A stretch of 64,000 nt of DNA from Meandrina meandrites (GCA_963693305.1 OY855905.1:4032701-4096700), one strand, 5' to 3'. Shown: positions 13,701-24,899, counted from the stretch's first letter. The notes: generated by a model from the letters alone, not told the origin. Numbers and translations: made by a program.

Positions 13701-16700
13701 TTAACTGAATGTACTCTATGGGGGAACGCTTCGCTTGGCATGGCTGTAATTAGTACTTATATATGTTGTAATTACCTTTTTTAGGATCCTCTCTCAGCAC
13801 TAACTCAACTTTGGAATTTGCATTAAGCAAGTCGAATATCTTCTCTTGATAGATCTGAAGGTAAGACATGCAAACCTAGAAAGAGAGCATTTCACAAAAT
13901 GCGGTTACCGCGATCTTGTTCATCACGATCTTTTTAACCGCGATCTTAGTCACCGCGATCCTATCACAACAATCGCGGTCACCGTAATCTTGGTTAACGC
14001 GATCTTGTTCATCGCGATCTTGGTAACCGCGATCTTGGTCACTACGATCGCGGTTACCACGATCGACGTCATCGCAATCGAGGTCACCGCGATTTTGGTT
14101 ACCGCGATCTTCCTCATCGCTTCTTGGTCGTCGAGATCTCTCTCCCCCTACCCCCCACCCTGCGATCTTGATCACCGCGATCTTGTTCATCGCGATCTTT
14201 GTAACCGCGATCTTGGTCACCGCAATTTTGGTCAGCGGGATCATGGTTTCCACGCTTTTTCTTATACATGTACATGTTGTCTAAAAGTTTGCCCTAAAAT
14301 TTGTCTAATAAAATTGTTTTAGAAAATTGTCAGAAAAAATTGTTTTAAAAAAAACATCGCGATCTTAATTGATAGGTAACCGCGATCTCGTTAGACTTCC
14401 TGCATTAGTTGTGGACTGGTCTTTGCCCATTGTACTGTTGAAATGCTCGGAAACATTAGCTGTTAAAGCTACTCTACAATCCGAGGGTAAATTAAGTATT
14501 CACAGAAGTCCATAACTAGAAGTCTACATCTGGTATTGGGGCGCGTGCTATGTCTTTCGCGTGTAGGCTATTTTTAGAAACTGATGTCTCGCGAGAAAAT
14601 GACGTAACCCACTATTACGACACGATTGGAGTTCTAAGTTGCGGCCGAATATTTTGGAAAGTGGCAGGTGAAATAAATCAAATCACATCAAAACACTTGA
14701 CAGGCCATTCTCTTTAATTCTCACATTTCGACAGAAGTAGTATCGTAGATAGTGATTTCAAACGTCTGTTCAGTGGCATTTGAAGGCGAGTGAAAAAGCA
14801 ACCCGTCGCCGGGTTTCCGTAGACAAACTCACAAAACAAACAGGTCCACTTTTTATAATTTACGAGAGAATTTATGAACAGAAGTTCCCCAAACTTTAAG
14901 TAGTTAAAATACTGAACAACATACACAACACAATAGCTGCACACTGCGAAGTGCCCGAGAAGCACAACTTGAATTAAACTTTTCATCATTGTTCGATGAA
15001 TTAAACTCGTATTTCTATTCATATTAAAACAACTACATTACCTTAGTCAGTCTTTTGTTTTCATGCCGTGCTTATAATTCCAAAAACATGCGAAACTCGC
15101 GAAACTCTCAAACGAATCAAACTTCATTCTGTTCATTCCGCGCTCGATGTTGAGCGCTTCAGGGACCACGGTTTTGTTTTTCAAAATAGCAACGAACCTG
15201 TGCCAAAATGCACTTGCTCTCTTAATGCCTGTCTTCATCTTGAGAGTACCATTAATCTTTAGTGTCTTCGCATTTTGAATTTGACTCGCAATTAGTCTAT
15301 CTTGCCCGCTGCCATTTCGTATTCTGACTCCAAAACACTGAAGTCCTCTCGCTTATTTGGATGCTCCGAATTTTTACAACTTCGATGCTATCGTCATCGA
15401 TGAAAGATGGCCTGATGATTCTTGTCTGGACGATTTAATCCTCACAAAACGGAAATTACGATGACCAACAAACAGAAATTTCGTAATGCCGTTCGCTCGA
15501 GTTCACTCGTCCTCTGCAGTTCTGCTTTTCTTCAAAACTTTGTTCAACCAATCAAAGGCGCGAATTAAAAAATACTTCAATGTGATTGGCTACTTGTTCG
15601 CGGCAAAGCTGTTCTAAAAATAGCCTACACGCGAGGAGCGCGAGGTACACGCGAAAGACATATCTCAAAGCCTATTACCAGAGATGTAGACTTCTAGTTA
15701 TGGACTTCTGGTATTCACTTCACTTCACTTCAGGTGAAAAATCAGAATCAGCTACAGCACATAAGCGCCTCTCAGCGTCATTGTATTATTTACCTTGTAG
15801 GCATGATACTTGTCTAGATGTATCCTCTTAAACAGTTTCTCAACCACGTGCACACAGATGCCATCATTTGACATCAAGGTGTGTGTCTTCCCTGAAAAAA
15901 AATATATATATATATATTAGTGGGAGGGAGGGGTGTGTAACGTGCCGGATGCTAATTGTCTCTTTTATGGGTCTTAAAATTGAGGATTTTGGTATTACTA
16001 AGGGCGTGTTCTGGACAGAACTGAGCATGCAAACAGTCTCTACAGCTCTTTAAAAAAGTCACTATTTTCAGTTCTTATTTAATTGTCTGTCTTTTTTAGA
16101 ATGGTATTATCTTTAAGGGGTCAAATTAAGCTACAGCCACGCCCAGAATTTTCCAATAGGCACAACCTCACCCCTTTTTCAAGTTAGCCCAAACACCCAA
16201 TCCAGGTTCTATTTTGCTACTTTTGTGGGTGGGACAGGACCGTGGGAGCTCGGGAGAAAAGGGACTGGAAGCAGGAGAAGAGAGGGTGGGAACTGGGAGA
16301 AATTGAGAAAAATGATGCAACATTTCATTGTATTTAACAATAGAAATGGGACAAAGAGGAGGAAGCCACTACAGAAAGGGACACAAGGCAGGAGTAGAAG
16401 ATACAGGAAGCATGGGAGGTTCAGACCCCCCTGTCCCTCCCCTACTCAGTTCTTATAAGTGAGCTTTCAAAGCCTCTCCAGATTTACCCGGTAAAGATAT
16501 TTTTCTCTCACCTGTGCCAGTCTGGCCGTATGCCATGAGAGTTCCGTTGAAACCTGAGAATACTGCATCGACCAATGGCCTTCCAACAGTTTTAAAGACC
16601 TGAAGAGCAAAGAGAGGGAGAAGTGAAAGCAGTGGTACTACTGATATGACTGTTGATCAACAAACATTTGCTTTGGCATGCATACTTTTAGATACATGTA

Positions 16701-19700
16701 GATTAAATAAATTATAATTATACTAATTTGTATCATACAGTAATTAAAGCTGAGTATAGTATATAGGGCTTTTGGGGTCAAAGACTGGTAAGAGGACTTG
16801 GTGAGAGCTACTGTTGCTACCTTAAATATTACTTTAATTTATAAATAAATTATCCCCATTGTTTATTTAAATAACAATCATTTTGCGCCAGCCTGAGTTT
16901 TAAATCTATTCAAGTTTCCCTTCATGCTCTGTCAGTGAATGCATATCAGTGGGAGATCGAACCAATCAGATTAGTGCATTTCGAATAGCATTATAGAAAT
17001 TAAAACAGCTGATTTTCTTCTAATACTTGTTATTATATAAAAGATACACACACATGGCCACAAAATTAATGTACAGCATTGTGTAGTTCCAGAAAATATC
17101 CATACCCCTCCCACGGAAGGTTTTTTGGTTTGAATCCCCCCACCCCTCTGGAATTTCCAGTTTAGCCCCATACTTTTCCTTTAAAAATTTTGGCTTTTGA
17201 TACCTCCCACCCCCTAGGAATTTCCATTGACCTTCCATGGGTTAGGTATGGATATTTTCTGGAACCACACATTACAAAAACATGAGGTGATCACAAAAAC
17301 TGCCATATACAAACAAATACAAAGAACAAAAACAAAAGAAAAGCATTATGTCAGTCAAGCACAGCAGTTAAGTAAATATCATGTGACAAACCTCGCCATT
17401 GCTTGCATGAGAAGAGAAGATGTTATCAAATTTGTATCTTCTTTCCTTGGCATCATAGAGTGAAACCTAACACAGAATGAAAAAAATAACCGTTAAAACT
17501 CATGCATGTACATGTAGATAATTAAACTGCTAGCCACATTCGTGGATAAGCCACACCCCTAATTTTCAAATAAGGTTCAGGCCTGTATATCATCCCTGTA
17601 CCTTACAAGTAATTTAGGATTTAACCCCTGATATCACCGTCTAATTAGCTGCCGGAAATTGTTGATTGTTGTGATTTTACTTTATGTGATATAATTTGCT
17701 ACTTTTTGGGCCATGTTGCTAATCAGAATTTATGCTGGCATTAGTTAGGCCTTTGCAATATTTAATTGACAGTGTTGGAACAATAATAATATTATTTATT
17801 TAAGACCCCTGGCTCATTAAAGTTAAGATTTTGGATGTGAATCAGTCCAGGTTGTGATTCCATTTTATGGATTCATATAAATTCGATAATAATGGCCCAT
17901 ATGATTTTGGAGGGGAGGGGGGAGGGGGACTATTCCTACCTGCTTCTTGATCTCATCCAGAAAAAATTAATTACAAAAAGTTGAAGTTGACTAGTGTATG
18001 GAAGATCGTGGGTTCAATTCCCATATGTTAAAATGCAAAATGTTCTTTTGAATATCTCCACACAATCATTATCATTAATTTTGATTCACTTTAAGGCCTC
18101 TTTTAAGATAAAAACTATATACACATGCTTTACAACAATGTGATTGTTGAAGGACAGTCCACCAACTGCTCATCCTCAGAGACCCAGGGGCAGTTAGTGG
18201 GGCGAAGGAAAGTCGTAAAGGGCGAAAAAAAATTTCAGCGAAGAAAAGTAAAGAACGAAATATCTTTTTTCGCCCGTTACAACTTCCCCTCGCCCCAACT
18301 GTAACTGCCCCTGGGTCTCCAAGGATAATAACTGCTGATTTTTCTGAGGATTTATTTATTGATAAATCTTTTTTTGCCTTAATTTACGACATCTTATGGT
18401 AAGAATTTATTTTCACCTTTCATTTGCAATTTTTGTAAACTTTTCTACTAATTTAATGCAAACACAATTTTTCCTTCCACTTGATTTTTCCTAACCTGTG
18501 CAAGATTTTTTTCTTTTCTTTTTTTTTTGCCATAAGAACCCACCTTTCGGCTCCCCACCCCCTCAAAAATTATTAAATTAAAATGTCTAGTTTAAGAGAG
18601 CTTGAAGAAATTTTAATAAACGTATTTGAACAATTAGCTTCTTGTGACCATTATTAATGGCTCCACACACCATGTTTAGTTTTCTGTGTTCAGTGTGGTA
18701 TAATCAATAAACACTGCATGGCTTTTATCTCCAACTCATAATATTCATGGAAGTCAACAGGGAGTTTTGCAACTTAAAAGAAAACAAACACAAGGCATGT
18801 TCCTGTGAGTAAACTGTTTGCTTGCATGTTTACAATTAACTTCTAAACTGATGCTTCTTTGTAAAATCCAGATATGAATCAAGCCTTTTGTGATAACAGA
18901 ATTTTTGTAAACAGTTTTAAAAAAGTACATATGGCTTCCTTTATTTGCCTCTCTGGTAGGGGGTGGAATTTAAATTCAGCTTGATTGTCATGGTGAATTT
19001 TTTTCCCTTTTAACTGCAGTAATAATACGTTATTGCTGCTGTTCTATCAAACACTGGAGTGTGGATAAATAAATCCTTGGAAACATGGAGCTTGATTTAT
19101 CTTGAGACAAATGAGCAAATTACTGCTAAAAACTAACATTGACATAGCTTTGTAGCCAGATATAAATCAGTCAAAGCAAACAATCGACTTCATCTTGCTT
19201 AAAAATCAATTTAATACTAACAGCTATTTTTTGTCAATTTACACATTTGCTTTTTATTTTATTTTATTTTTTTTTTGGTGGGGGATATTTTTTCTCTCTA
19301 AACTGAAAAACTGAGTTGTACAATCTCAGAAACCTCAGCTTGCTGCAAGGTTTAATTTGCTGAGTTGTATGTTGCCTCCTAAGCTTTTGTGGTTAAATAG
19401 CCTCACTGGGGTTTGCATTCTTTGCATTGTTGATGTTTAAAATATTCACTGTTCACAAAGGAACTAAACTCAGAATCTGTCATCCAGAAACAGCAATTAA
19501 TTCAATCTAACTTCACTAATCTGTGACGTTTTGAAGATTTTGCAGAGGGTAAACATACTCCACAAAAAAATATCAACAGCGGCAACACATTAATGGAATT
19601 TTTATAGTGTATGTACGCAAACACTTTTCAATCAACTTTGAATGACCTTTTGATCAAAAGATAAAACATTTGCCAAGGTTTCGTTTTCCAATGTAAATTT

Positions 19701-20737
19701 TTTTTGGACCGTTCGATTCCTTAGACAAACAATTAATTCTAAAAAACGCCTAATTTATAATGATTTAAATTATTCAATATATTAGTTAAAATTGTCCTTG
19801 AAATAATTTGGTTTCAACTGAATTTAAATATCTAAAATAGACACACACTTCTATTGACCTGTCTGAGTTCTAATTTGTTAATGAGTTGAAAATAATTACC
19901 CAAAAACTGTTGGCGATTTTAATCAAAGCCGAAAACAAACATTCCCAATTTCTGTTTCCTCTACCAAATATATTTTAGTACTTACATGCTGAAAACTTTA
20001 TATATTTTGTTTGTAATTCGCGTGCGTTAATATACAATGTTCATTTCAGTGTTCGATTATTTCATCCATAAAACGTGCGTTTGTTTTCGACACGAAAGAG
20101 CAACAATAAAAACAAAAGTTTTACAGATAGAATTTCAAGACGAGTATTCTAAGGAAATAACACATGCCTTTAAGAAAGTCATTGTGGGTATTAGAAATCA
20201 ACACGGAAACACAATATTCAAAAAAGTAATTTGACGAGCGTGAGAAAAAAAATCGAGACGATTCAGATCACGCAATTAATTTCAACACCAAAAACAAATG
20301 ATTCGAACACAATTACATGAACTCACCTCAAATTTATCATATTCTACACCAAGCTCCTCTTGTCGTTTAGATTCCTCCAAAGTTCTCGGTCGTACGCGGA
20401 CATACACGCGTATTCTGTCCGACTCTATATTTGGAAGGCAAATATACAAACAGCCATCTTTATAAATTTGTCAAGTCACGCGTTTTGCGGTGGTCATGAA
20501 TAACAACCTCTGCGCGGGAAGAGATTTAGCATCATTTTACTTATGTTCTAAGCTATGTTAATACATCCGAGAAGAAAATCCTTTGAGGCGACATGGCTAA
20601 TTCATAACTTCAGCCCAGAAAGAATACCCTAAATTACCAAACAAATGCGCGCACAATGGCATTATAAAGCGTTCTACAAGTACAGCTCTTCATAACTCAC
20701 CGCCTTCTCTTGTTCGTATCGCCTTCTTATCTCGCAT
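7757..20737 (-). CDS. Kinesin-like protein with shortened motor domain (11 exons, 413 aa)
   Basis: Exons on the minus strand: 20701-20737, 20327-20424, 17392-17466, 16512-16599, 15794-15891, 13776-13875, 12589-12712, 11828-11898, 10965-11389, 8888-8932, 7757-7837. All phases agree. The start is ATG at 20737; the stop is TAA at 7757. The motor begins RIRVYVRVRP, then has the P-loop AYGQTGTGKT (spanning exons 4-5), SYLQIYQEKIFDLL, and switch I NRLSSRSH. Expected next are switch II (DLAGSE) and helices alpha4-alpha6, about 120 residues. Instead the chain passes in frame into a Ser/Arg/Pro-rich tail and an acidic C terminus (DDDDDESF). The P-loop and the GVYVEN-like region recall ungrouped/ARK-type kinesins; that assignment is tentative. 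Without switch II, ATP-driven motility is unlikely. It may be a microtubule-binding pseudo-motor, a decaying gene, or an assembly deletion. The exon 9 acceptor (CGCAAG) is weak. Confidence 0.82.
9007..10720. mobile_element. 1.7-kb DNA transposon with 16-bp TIRs and 5-bp target duplication
   Basis: Perfect terminal inverted repeats CAAGGCTGCTGCCTAA and TTAGGCAGCAGCCTTG are flanked by the direct repeat CTCTA (9002-9006 and 10721-10725). Subterminal parts carry repeated 'gggcgccta' and 'gggctccta' motifs. The interior is AT-rich with no recognisable transposase, so this is probably non-autonomous. A poly-G tract lies near 10527-10546. It sits in the intron between kinesin exons 9 and 10. Confidence 0.75.
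11512..11652. mobile_element. Short MITE with 30-bp TIRs in the kinesin intron that lacks the switch II exon
   Basis: Near-perfect inverted ends (TATCAAACAC...GACAGTGTTTCATCGG on the left and its complement on the right, about two mismatches) enclose about 80 bp. TA at both ends suggests a TA target duplication as in Tc1/mariner-type MITEs. A poly-G tract (about 11466-11482) lies beside it. Confidence 0.7.
12010..12330 (+). mobile_element. tRNA-derived SINE, copy 1, with 15-bp target duplication
   Basis: The 5' part resembles a tRNA gene with RNA polymerase III boxes: A-box region GTGGCCTAATGGTTAGAG and B-box GGTTCAAGCCC. A conserved body follows (CACCCAGGTGTATAAATGGG, GCGATGGACTAGCATCCCAT, TACTCCTAGTCGCTTCA). 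Flanking direct repeats TACTGCCGAAGTAGA occur at 11995-12009 and 12331-12345. The first about 30 bases are partly duplicated (GGCGCGGTGGC occurs twice). A second copy lies at 60139-60407. It is inside a kinesin intron and is not a functional tRNA gene. Confidence 0.88.
13179..13749. mobile_element. Fold-back element with arms of about 160 bp
   Basis: The left arm (about 13179-13339) and right arm (about 13583-13749) are near-perfect inverted copies. The outer ends are TTACAGTCGTGCCAAGCGAA and TTCGCTTGGCATGGCTGTAA. The inner parts share TTGGTTTCTGATCACAGCC. The spacer is about 245 bp and carries no gene; the open frame 13285-13551 lies within it. A partial third arm sits at 51472-51595. Confidence 0.75.
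13900..14250. repeat. 15-bp minisatellite (unit near 'accgcgatcttggtc')
   Basis: About 20 degenerate copies of a 15-bp unit are built around CGCGATCTT with GTTCAT, GGTCAC or GGTAAC spacers. Because 15 is a multiple of three, long open frames appear on both strands (13846-14322 + and 13876-14253 -), giving repetitive peptides. I regard these as artefacts of the repeat. Two outlying units occur near 14356-14390. It lies in the intron between kinesin exons 5 and 6. Confidence 0.85.
14405..14502 (+). mobile_element. 3' part of a SINE, interrupted by a transposon
   Basis: This segment (TGGACTGGTCTTTGCCCATT ... CCGAGGGTAAATTAAGTATTCA) matches, in the opposite orientation, the 3' half of the SINE at 29351-29736. 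The missing tail (GTATTCACTTCACTTCACTTC) resumes at 15711-15733, after a 1,208-bp insertion. The tRNA-related 5' half is absent here. Confidence 0.8.
14503..15710. mobile_element. 1.2-kb DNA transposon inserted in a SINE tail, 7-bp target duplication
   Basis: Inverted ends CAGAAGTCCATAACTAGAAG and CTTCTAGTTATGGACTTCTG continue as imperfect inverted sequence past GTCTTTCGCGTGTAGGCTAT. Flanks are the direct repeat GTATTCA (14496-14502 and 15711-15717). The uninterrupted site is visible in the SINE at 29351-29736. No transposase frame was recognised; short frames such as 14714-15022 have no motif. A related element occupies about 31690-32263. Confidence 0.8.
17082..17270. mobile_element. MITE-like inverted repeat
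   Basis: Left end TGTGTAGTTCCAGAAAATAT and right end ATATTTTCTGGAACCACACA are inverted copies about 190 bp apart, and CCATACC follows inside both. The interior has two diverged copies of 'ccacccc..ggaatttcca'. It lies between kinesin exons 2 and 3, outside the exon at 17392-17466. Confidence 0.65.
18179..18319. mobile_element. Short MITE with TIR GAGACCCAGGGGCAGTTA
   Basis: The left end GAGACCCAGGGGCAGTTA.TGGGGCGA and its inverted copy ending at 18319 enclose about 80 bp rich in 'gggcgaaaaaa'. A diverged relative lies near 29755-29855. The rest of this large intron (17467-20326) shows no exon. Confidence 0.65.
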
Positions 20738-22555
20738 CTTGTCTTGTATAAATACACTCGGTATTAACGAGCACAAATGTTCATGCCGATTTTAAACAGT
20801 CTATTTCGAAGCGATGATCATTCGCCTCTAAATTCACGGTCAACCAATGTCTTCCTCTCCGCATGTAAATTATTGCGCTAATTTTAGTCACTTATACAAA
20901 CGACCTTGCCGTATTGCACGTGACAGCTAGAACAACACAATGAAACCACCAGACCTAAAAATTTATTCCAATTTATTTTTCCCCGTAACAATTTTAGAAT
21001 TGTGATCGTGCAATTGCAAGAGCACACCCGTGTTATCAAATTATTAGATTTAGAGTTCATTATCGATAAGGAAGAACACGTTTACTATCAGAAAGTTTTA
21101 TTTTACGGGTCAAAACGTAAGAGGAAAGAAAAATAAATGAAATGTAAAACCGATAGTTTTTCGAACTTCCTTTAAGCAAAAAAAATTATTGATGGGCCAA
21201 ATAAAAGTCATGGTTGTGAGAAACTAGCAAATTTCCCTCAAATGCAATCTGTTTTTAATCCTTTTTTTATTTTTTTATTATTATTATTGTTATCGTTTTA
21301 TTTTTTTTGGCTGCGTTCCGCTGTCGCAGTGTAAGTCGCTCGAACCATCTCGATCACCTCGCAATTATCTTTTAACCTCAGAATATTCCATTGGCATATG
21401 TCCAGCTAGATTGGTAATACGGTATTGAAGGTTATCATCAATAAATATAAGCTCCTTGTAGCATTCCATTAATCAGAGCGTCTTTTTCTATAACAAGTCT
21501 TTTCAGTCTGTCTTTTCTACCTGACATTTTCTGCAAACTTGCAGTGAATTGAATGTTAACGGATTATTTTTGCCCAAGTGCTACAAGACCTATGTATTAG
21601 AACATCTGACCATGTTTTGCAAAATATAACCCTATACTTATATAAAATCATAAAAAAAATATTGAATACCTTTTGACCAAGAACAGAATACCACAACATT
21701 TCGCCGTCAAACTGTTATTATAAGCAAGAGAAGAATGCCAAGAGTTTGAAAATCGGCTCAGATTTGAATTGGAAAAAAAAACTCTCCCTTTCTGATCTGC
21801 CGTTATTGAATGACAAAAAAAACTTATTTGTGCTGTATACTTACCATGCTTGAAAGAATTGAGTATAAAGTTTTAGGGGCGCCGGGACGCCATCGTACGC
21901 CATCTTGATAAACCGCTGCTCCTGCCGCTGAAAAACAATGTTGTAGGCGCAAAACATTTTTAGCCGGCAGCGTCCGGCGGCGTAAAGCAAGCGCAGCGTT
22001 CCCGCAGGCTAAACACTTTTTTCTTTCAAGTTCTTATTTCCCGTCTGCTTGCCGAGGAAACAACTTTAACAAGTTCAATGGTCTGTAAACGAGAACACAT
22101 TCCGTAAACAAGGAAGCTGAACATTCTTCTCAGCTAAACAGAAACATGAGAGCAAACGTCTTCCGCCGTTAGTTCCTCGTTTGTCATGAACTGGGTTTAG
22201 GATCCGTGCCAGGAAACGCTGTTGCGGCAACGAAGCAATGAGAAAAACAGGCTTCTGTAAAACTTTAGAAGGACTTGAGCGTCGCGCAACAAGAGTTGCG
22301 TGACACTTTTGCGTGACACAAATGTTTAGAGAGCGCGCGCTGGGGTTGAACCTCGCTCGCGCAGGAAAACGCGCGCTTTTTGAAATCAGGCTCGCGCGCG
22401 CAAGGCATTCGTCGCGTGCGTAATCATTACATCAGGTTGCTATGGTAAATAACTAACGGTTATAAACAAGACAAACGATCGCTCGATTGTTAGCTTTGTG
22501 CGAACGCTCCATTGTTGCGAAACAAACACATTGTTTACAAAATTTTCCGGACACA
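20738..22555. promoter_or_regulatory. Shared upstream interval between kinesin-like (-) and SOX (+) genes
   Basis: The two genes start 1.8 kb apart in divergent orientation. A GC-richer stretch (about 21880-22440) with many CGCG motifs precedes the SOX start and is the likeliest promoter region. A possible minus-strand exon lies at 21845-21927: acceptor TTTTTCAG, AAGATGGCG start context, donor ATG|GTAAGT. Joining it to kinesin exon 2 would create a stop, so at most it is a 5' untranslated or separate exon. No clear TATA box was assigned. Confidence 0.4.
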
Positions 22556-23863
22556 ATGCCAAACTTGACGACATCGAAAAACGAACATAATGGTTCAATT
22601 AACAGCAAATCTTCACTTAGCGAAAACTCAGCATCGCCGGCAAGAGAAGCGAAAAGAAAGATACACGAACAACTACAAACACCGAAGAAGTCTAGGTTGG
22701 TGAGAAATGATTTACCCAACCATTCCACGCCGAAAGACAACACAAAAACGCCTGAACTTTCGTCTCCTACCTCGCCAATTCAAAAGGCTGCAGAAATCCC
22801 CACCTCGACATCCGAATCAGCTTCGCCTTGCAGCCCGCGTGGTTTCAAAGGATTCACTGTCGATCCTATGAGTCAAACGTTTCTACGGATGCCTCATATG
22901 TACCACAGTCTTCAAGCGCAAATGCAGCAAAGTAACTCTCCGAAAGTCAAACGGCCTATGAACGCGTTCATGATTTGGGCGAGGCTGTATCGATCGACGA
23001 TCGCCAAGCGATATCCGAATGCGAACAACGCCGAGATTAGCGTCAAGCTAGGCGAGATTTGGAACGATTTGTCTACGGAACAACAACGACCTTACTTCGA
23101 TGAAGCCTCACGCTTGAAGGAGAAGCATAGAACAGAGCATCCAAACTGGGTTTATCAACCGAGACCGTCCAAAAGACGCCTCACATATGTGACAGCGAAT
23201 AGTCCTGGCGGAATGCAATACAACAGCGGCTCTTATGGATATCATCATCTTCACACCCCGCCATCGGACAGCACTAACATTTCGCTGTCGCCTCAGTCTA
23301 TGCGTGAACGAGCAAACGCGTCGCTCTGTTATCAACCAAGAAATCTAAAAGAAGCATTTCACATGGCACATTCGCATCGAGTTCCCCAAGGCATGAACAG
23401 ATCAAGCGAGGGCGCAAGTGCTGAGTTCTCTCCTGCCGCTCACCAAGATTTCGTCAAGAGCTTGTTTACGAGCGAGGAGCGAAACGCCCCACGCGGCAAA
23501 GAAAACGAGGCTGCTTCTTTTGACAGCAAAAAGGAACAGGAGCAAGCTGTTGATTGGCTCAAAGTTGAGGCGGCAAAATTCGAAGAAGAGCAAATAGCTG
23601 CTAGGCGCGCGCGGGAAAATTGCATCGTGAATGACGCTATGTTACCCACTGTCAATCACGTGACAGATGAACAGGAGCAAGTGGCCAAGATTAAACAGGA
23701 AATGGACAGTGATGGAAACGAACTTGACAGGTATCTAGCCGGGCTGGACGAGACGATAAAAGAGAGTCTTGAAAAACTAAATGATGTACCCGATGAGCTG
23801 GATCTGCTTGATGACGAAAGCTTGGACATGTTGAGTGACATGGAAGATGTCGACAATGACTAA
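22556..23863 (+). CDS. SOX30: SOX HMG-box transcription factor, SOX30/SoxH-like, intronless
   Basis: This 435-residue protein starts at ATG 22556. The frame is open upstream to 22487, but that position is not an ATG. The N-terminal third is Ser/Thr/Pro-rich and contains a basic cluster ([11 protein letters not shown]). The HMG box covers about residues 130-200: [32 protein letters not shown], and ends [10 protein letters not shown], a signature shared with SOX30/SoxH proteins. The box bends DNA at (A/T)(A/T)CAAAG-like sites in the nucleus. The C terminus is acidic ([20 protein letters not shown]), plausibly an activation region. The absence of introns suggests ancestral intron loss or retrocopy; the flanks show no target duplication, and the intact frame argues for function. 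Vertebrate SOX30 acts in spermatogenesis; germline function here is inference. Confidence 0.93.
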   Translation: MPNLTTSKNEHNGSINSKSSLSENSASPAREAKRKIHEQLQTPKKSRLVRNDLPNHSTPKDNTKTPELSSPTSPIQKAAEIPTSTSESASPCSPRGFKGFTVDPMSQTFLRMPHMYHSLQAQMQQSNSPKVKRPMNAFMIWARLYRSTIAKRYPNANNAEISVKLGEIWNDLSTEQQRPYFDEASRLKEKHRTEHPNWVYQPRPSKRRLTYVTANSPGGMQYNSGSYGYHHLHTPPSDSTNISLSPQSMRERANASLCYQPRNLKEAFHMAHSHRVPQGMNRSSEGASAEFSPAAHQDFVKSLFTSEERNAPRGKENEAASFDSKKEQEQAVDWLKVEAAKFEEEQIAARRARENCIVNDAMLPTVNHVTDEQEQVAKIKQEMDSDGNELDRYLAGLDETIKESLEKLNDVPDELDLLDDESLDMLSDMEDVDND

Positions 23864-23946
23864 AAATATATATGTAGTTTTCAATTAGAAAATCAACTAA
23901 TATGCGATTCGATAAATCTGGAAATGCAAGATTATTTTAATTCCTG

Positions 23947-23952
23947 AATAAA
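23947..23952 (+). promoter_or_regulatory. Polyadenylation signal of the SOX gene
   Basis: AATAAA lies 84 bases after the SOX stop codon, in an AT-rich 3' region. Position and strand fit a poly(A) signal for this gene. Confidence 0.7.
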
Positions 23953-24432
23953 AAATATTTATTTAGAGGAGTTGTACTTTTTCTCCTGAGGGACAAAGAA
24001 CATCTTCGCAGTTATGAAAAATTAATACTCTATTTTTTAGTTAGCCAAGACCACCGACTTTTAAGATTAGAAAACTTATGTGTGAACTTGGCGGGAGATA
24101 GGCGCAAGGACAAGATTTGACGTGACTCCTAGGCTAAAAATTCACAAAATTCACGAAATACCAACAAAAAAGAACTGAAGCATGAAACGAAACAGTTCAT
24201 ACAGTTCTGTAAATAGTTTAGGTTATCACTGCTATTTGAGAATTAGCAGTTGGTTTGAGGCCAAGAGGCAAAACGAGGCACTTGCCTCGTCTAGATTATA
24301 ACGCATAAATAAACACCAATTACGTTTAGCTGGGAAAATAATCCTCAGTTAACTAAATTGATTTTTCTGAAAAAAATTCCTTATAAAAATGCTGATGATA
24401 GCCTTTCATTGCTTCTAGATTTCAAATAACTC

Positions 24433-24487
24433 TAGGGGGAGGGGGAGGGGGAGGGGGAGGGGGAGGGGGAGGGGGAGGGGGAGGGGG
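24433..24487 (+). repeat. (GGGGGA)n tandem repeat
   Basis: About nine near-perfect copies of a G5A hexamer occur, each with a run of five Gs, so the + strand could form G-quadruplexes. Between the SOX poly(A) signal and 24899 I see no gene. Confidence 0.85.
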
Positions 24488-24899
24488 ATCGCAGGTCTTG
24501 CCTCGTCTGGCTACGGCCTTGAAAACAGTCCGAAAGGATCGAACCAAGACAATGCTCTCCCTCAACCAACACCACTCCTTCAAGTAGTTTCAAACCGGTC
24601 AAGATAAATTCAAGGGCGTCCCTTCTTTCAGAAAACGTTGGATACTATATATACTGCAAGTGATTTTAATTAAAATTAAAATTCCCAGCACCCAAGAAGC
24701 AAATAATGGATACGTCATATTCACACTTAATCGTTTGATTTAATTTTGTCTTTTTTTTAAAGATACACAACACAAGCCTTTTAATTAATGTGTGCTTTCT
24801 ACTGTATTTTGCTGTGAAATATCCCGGCAAAACATGGGGCTAATAATACTGCAATAATTAAAGAAGCCTTGAAAAACGCGTCTGATGAAATGAAAGTGA

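Noticed and set aside
13846..14322. 158-residue open frame with repeating RDL/HRD and VTAI motifs, plus its antisense partner
   Set aside because: It lies wholly in a 15-bp tandem repeat inside a kinesin intron; repeat periodicity alone keeps the frames open.
21845..21927. Minus-strand exon with AAGATGGCG start context and GTAAGT donor
   Set aside because: Joining it to kinesin exon 2 creates a stop and no other partner exon was found; kept only as a possible 5' untranslated exon.
22487..22555. Upstream extension of the SOX frame by 23 residues
   Set aside because: Position 22487 is not an ATG; the first ATG in frame is at 22556.
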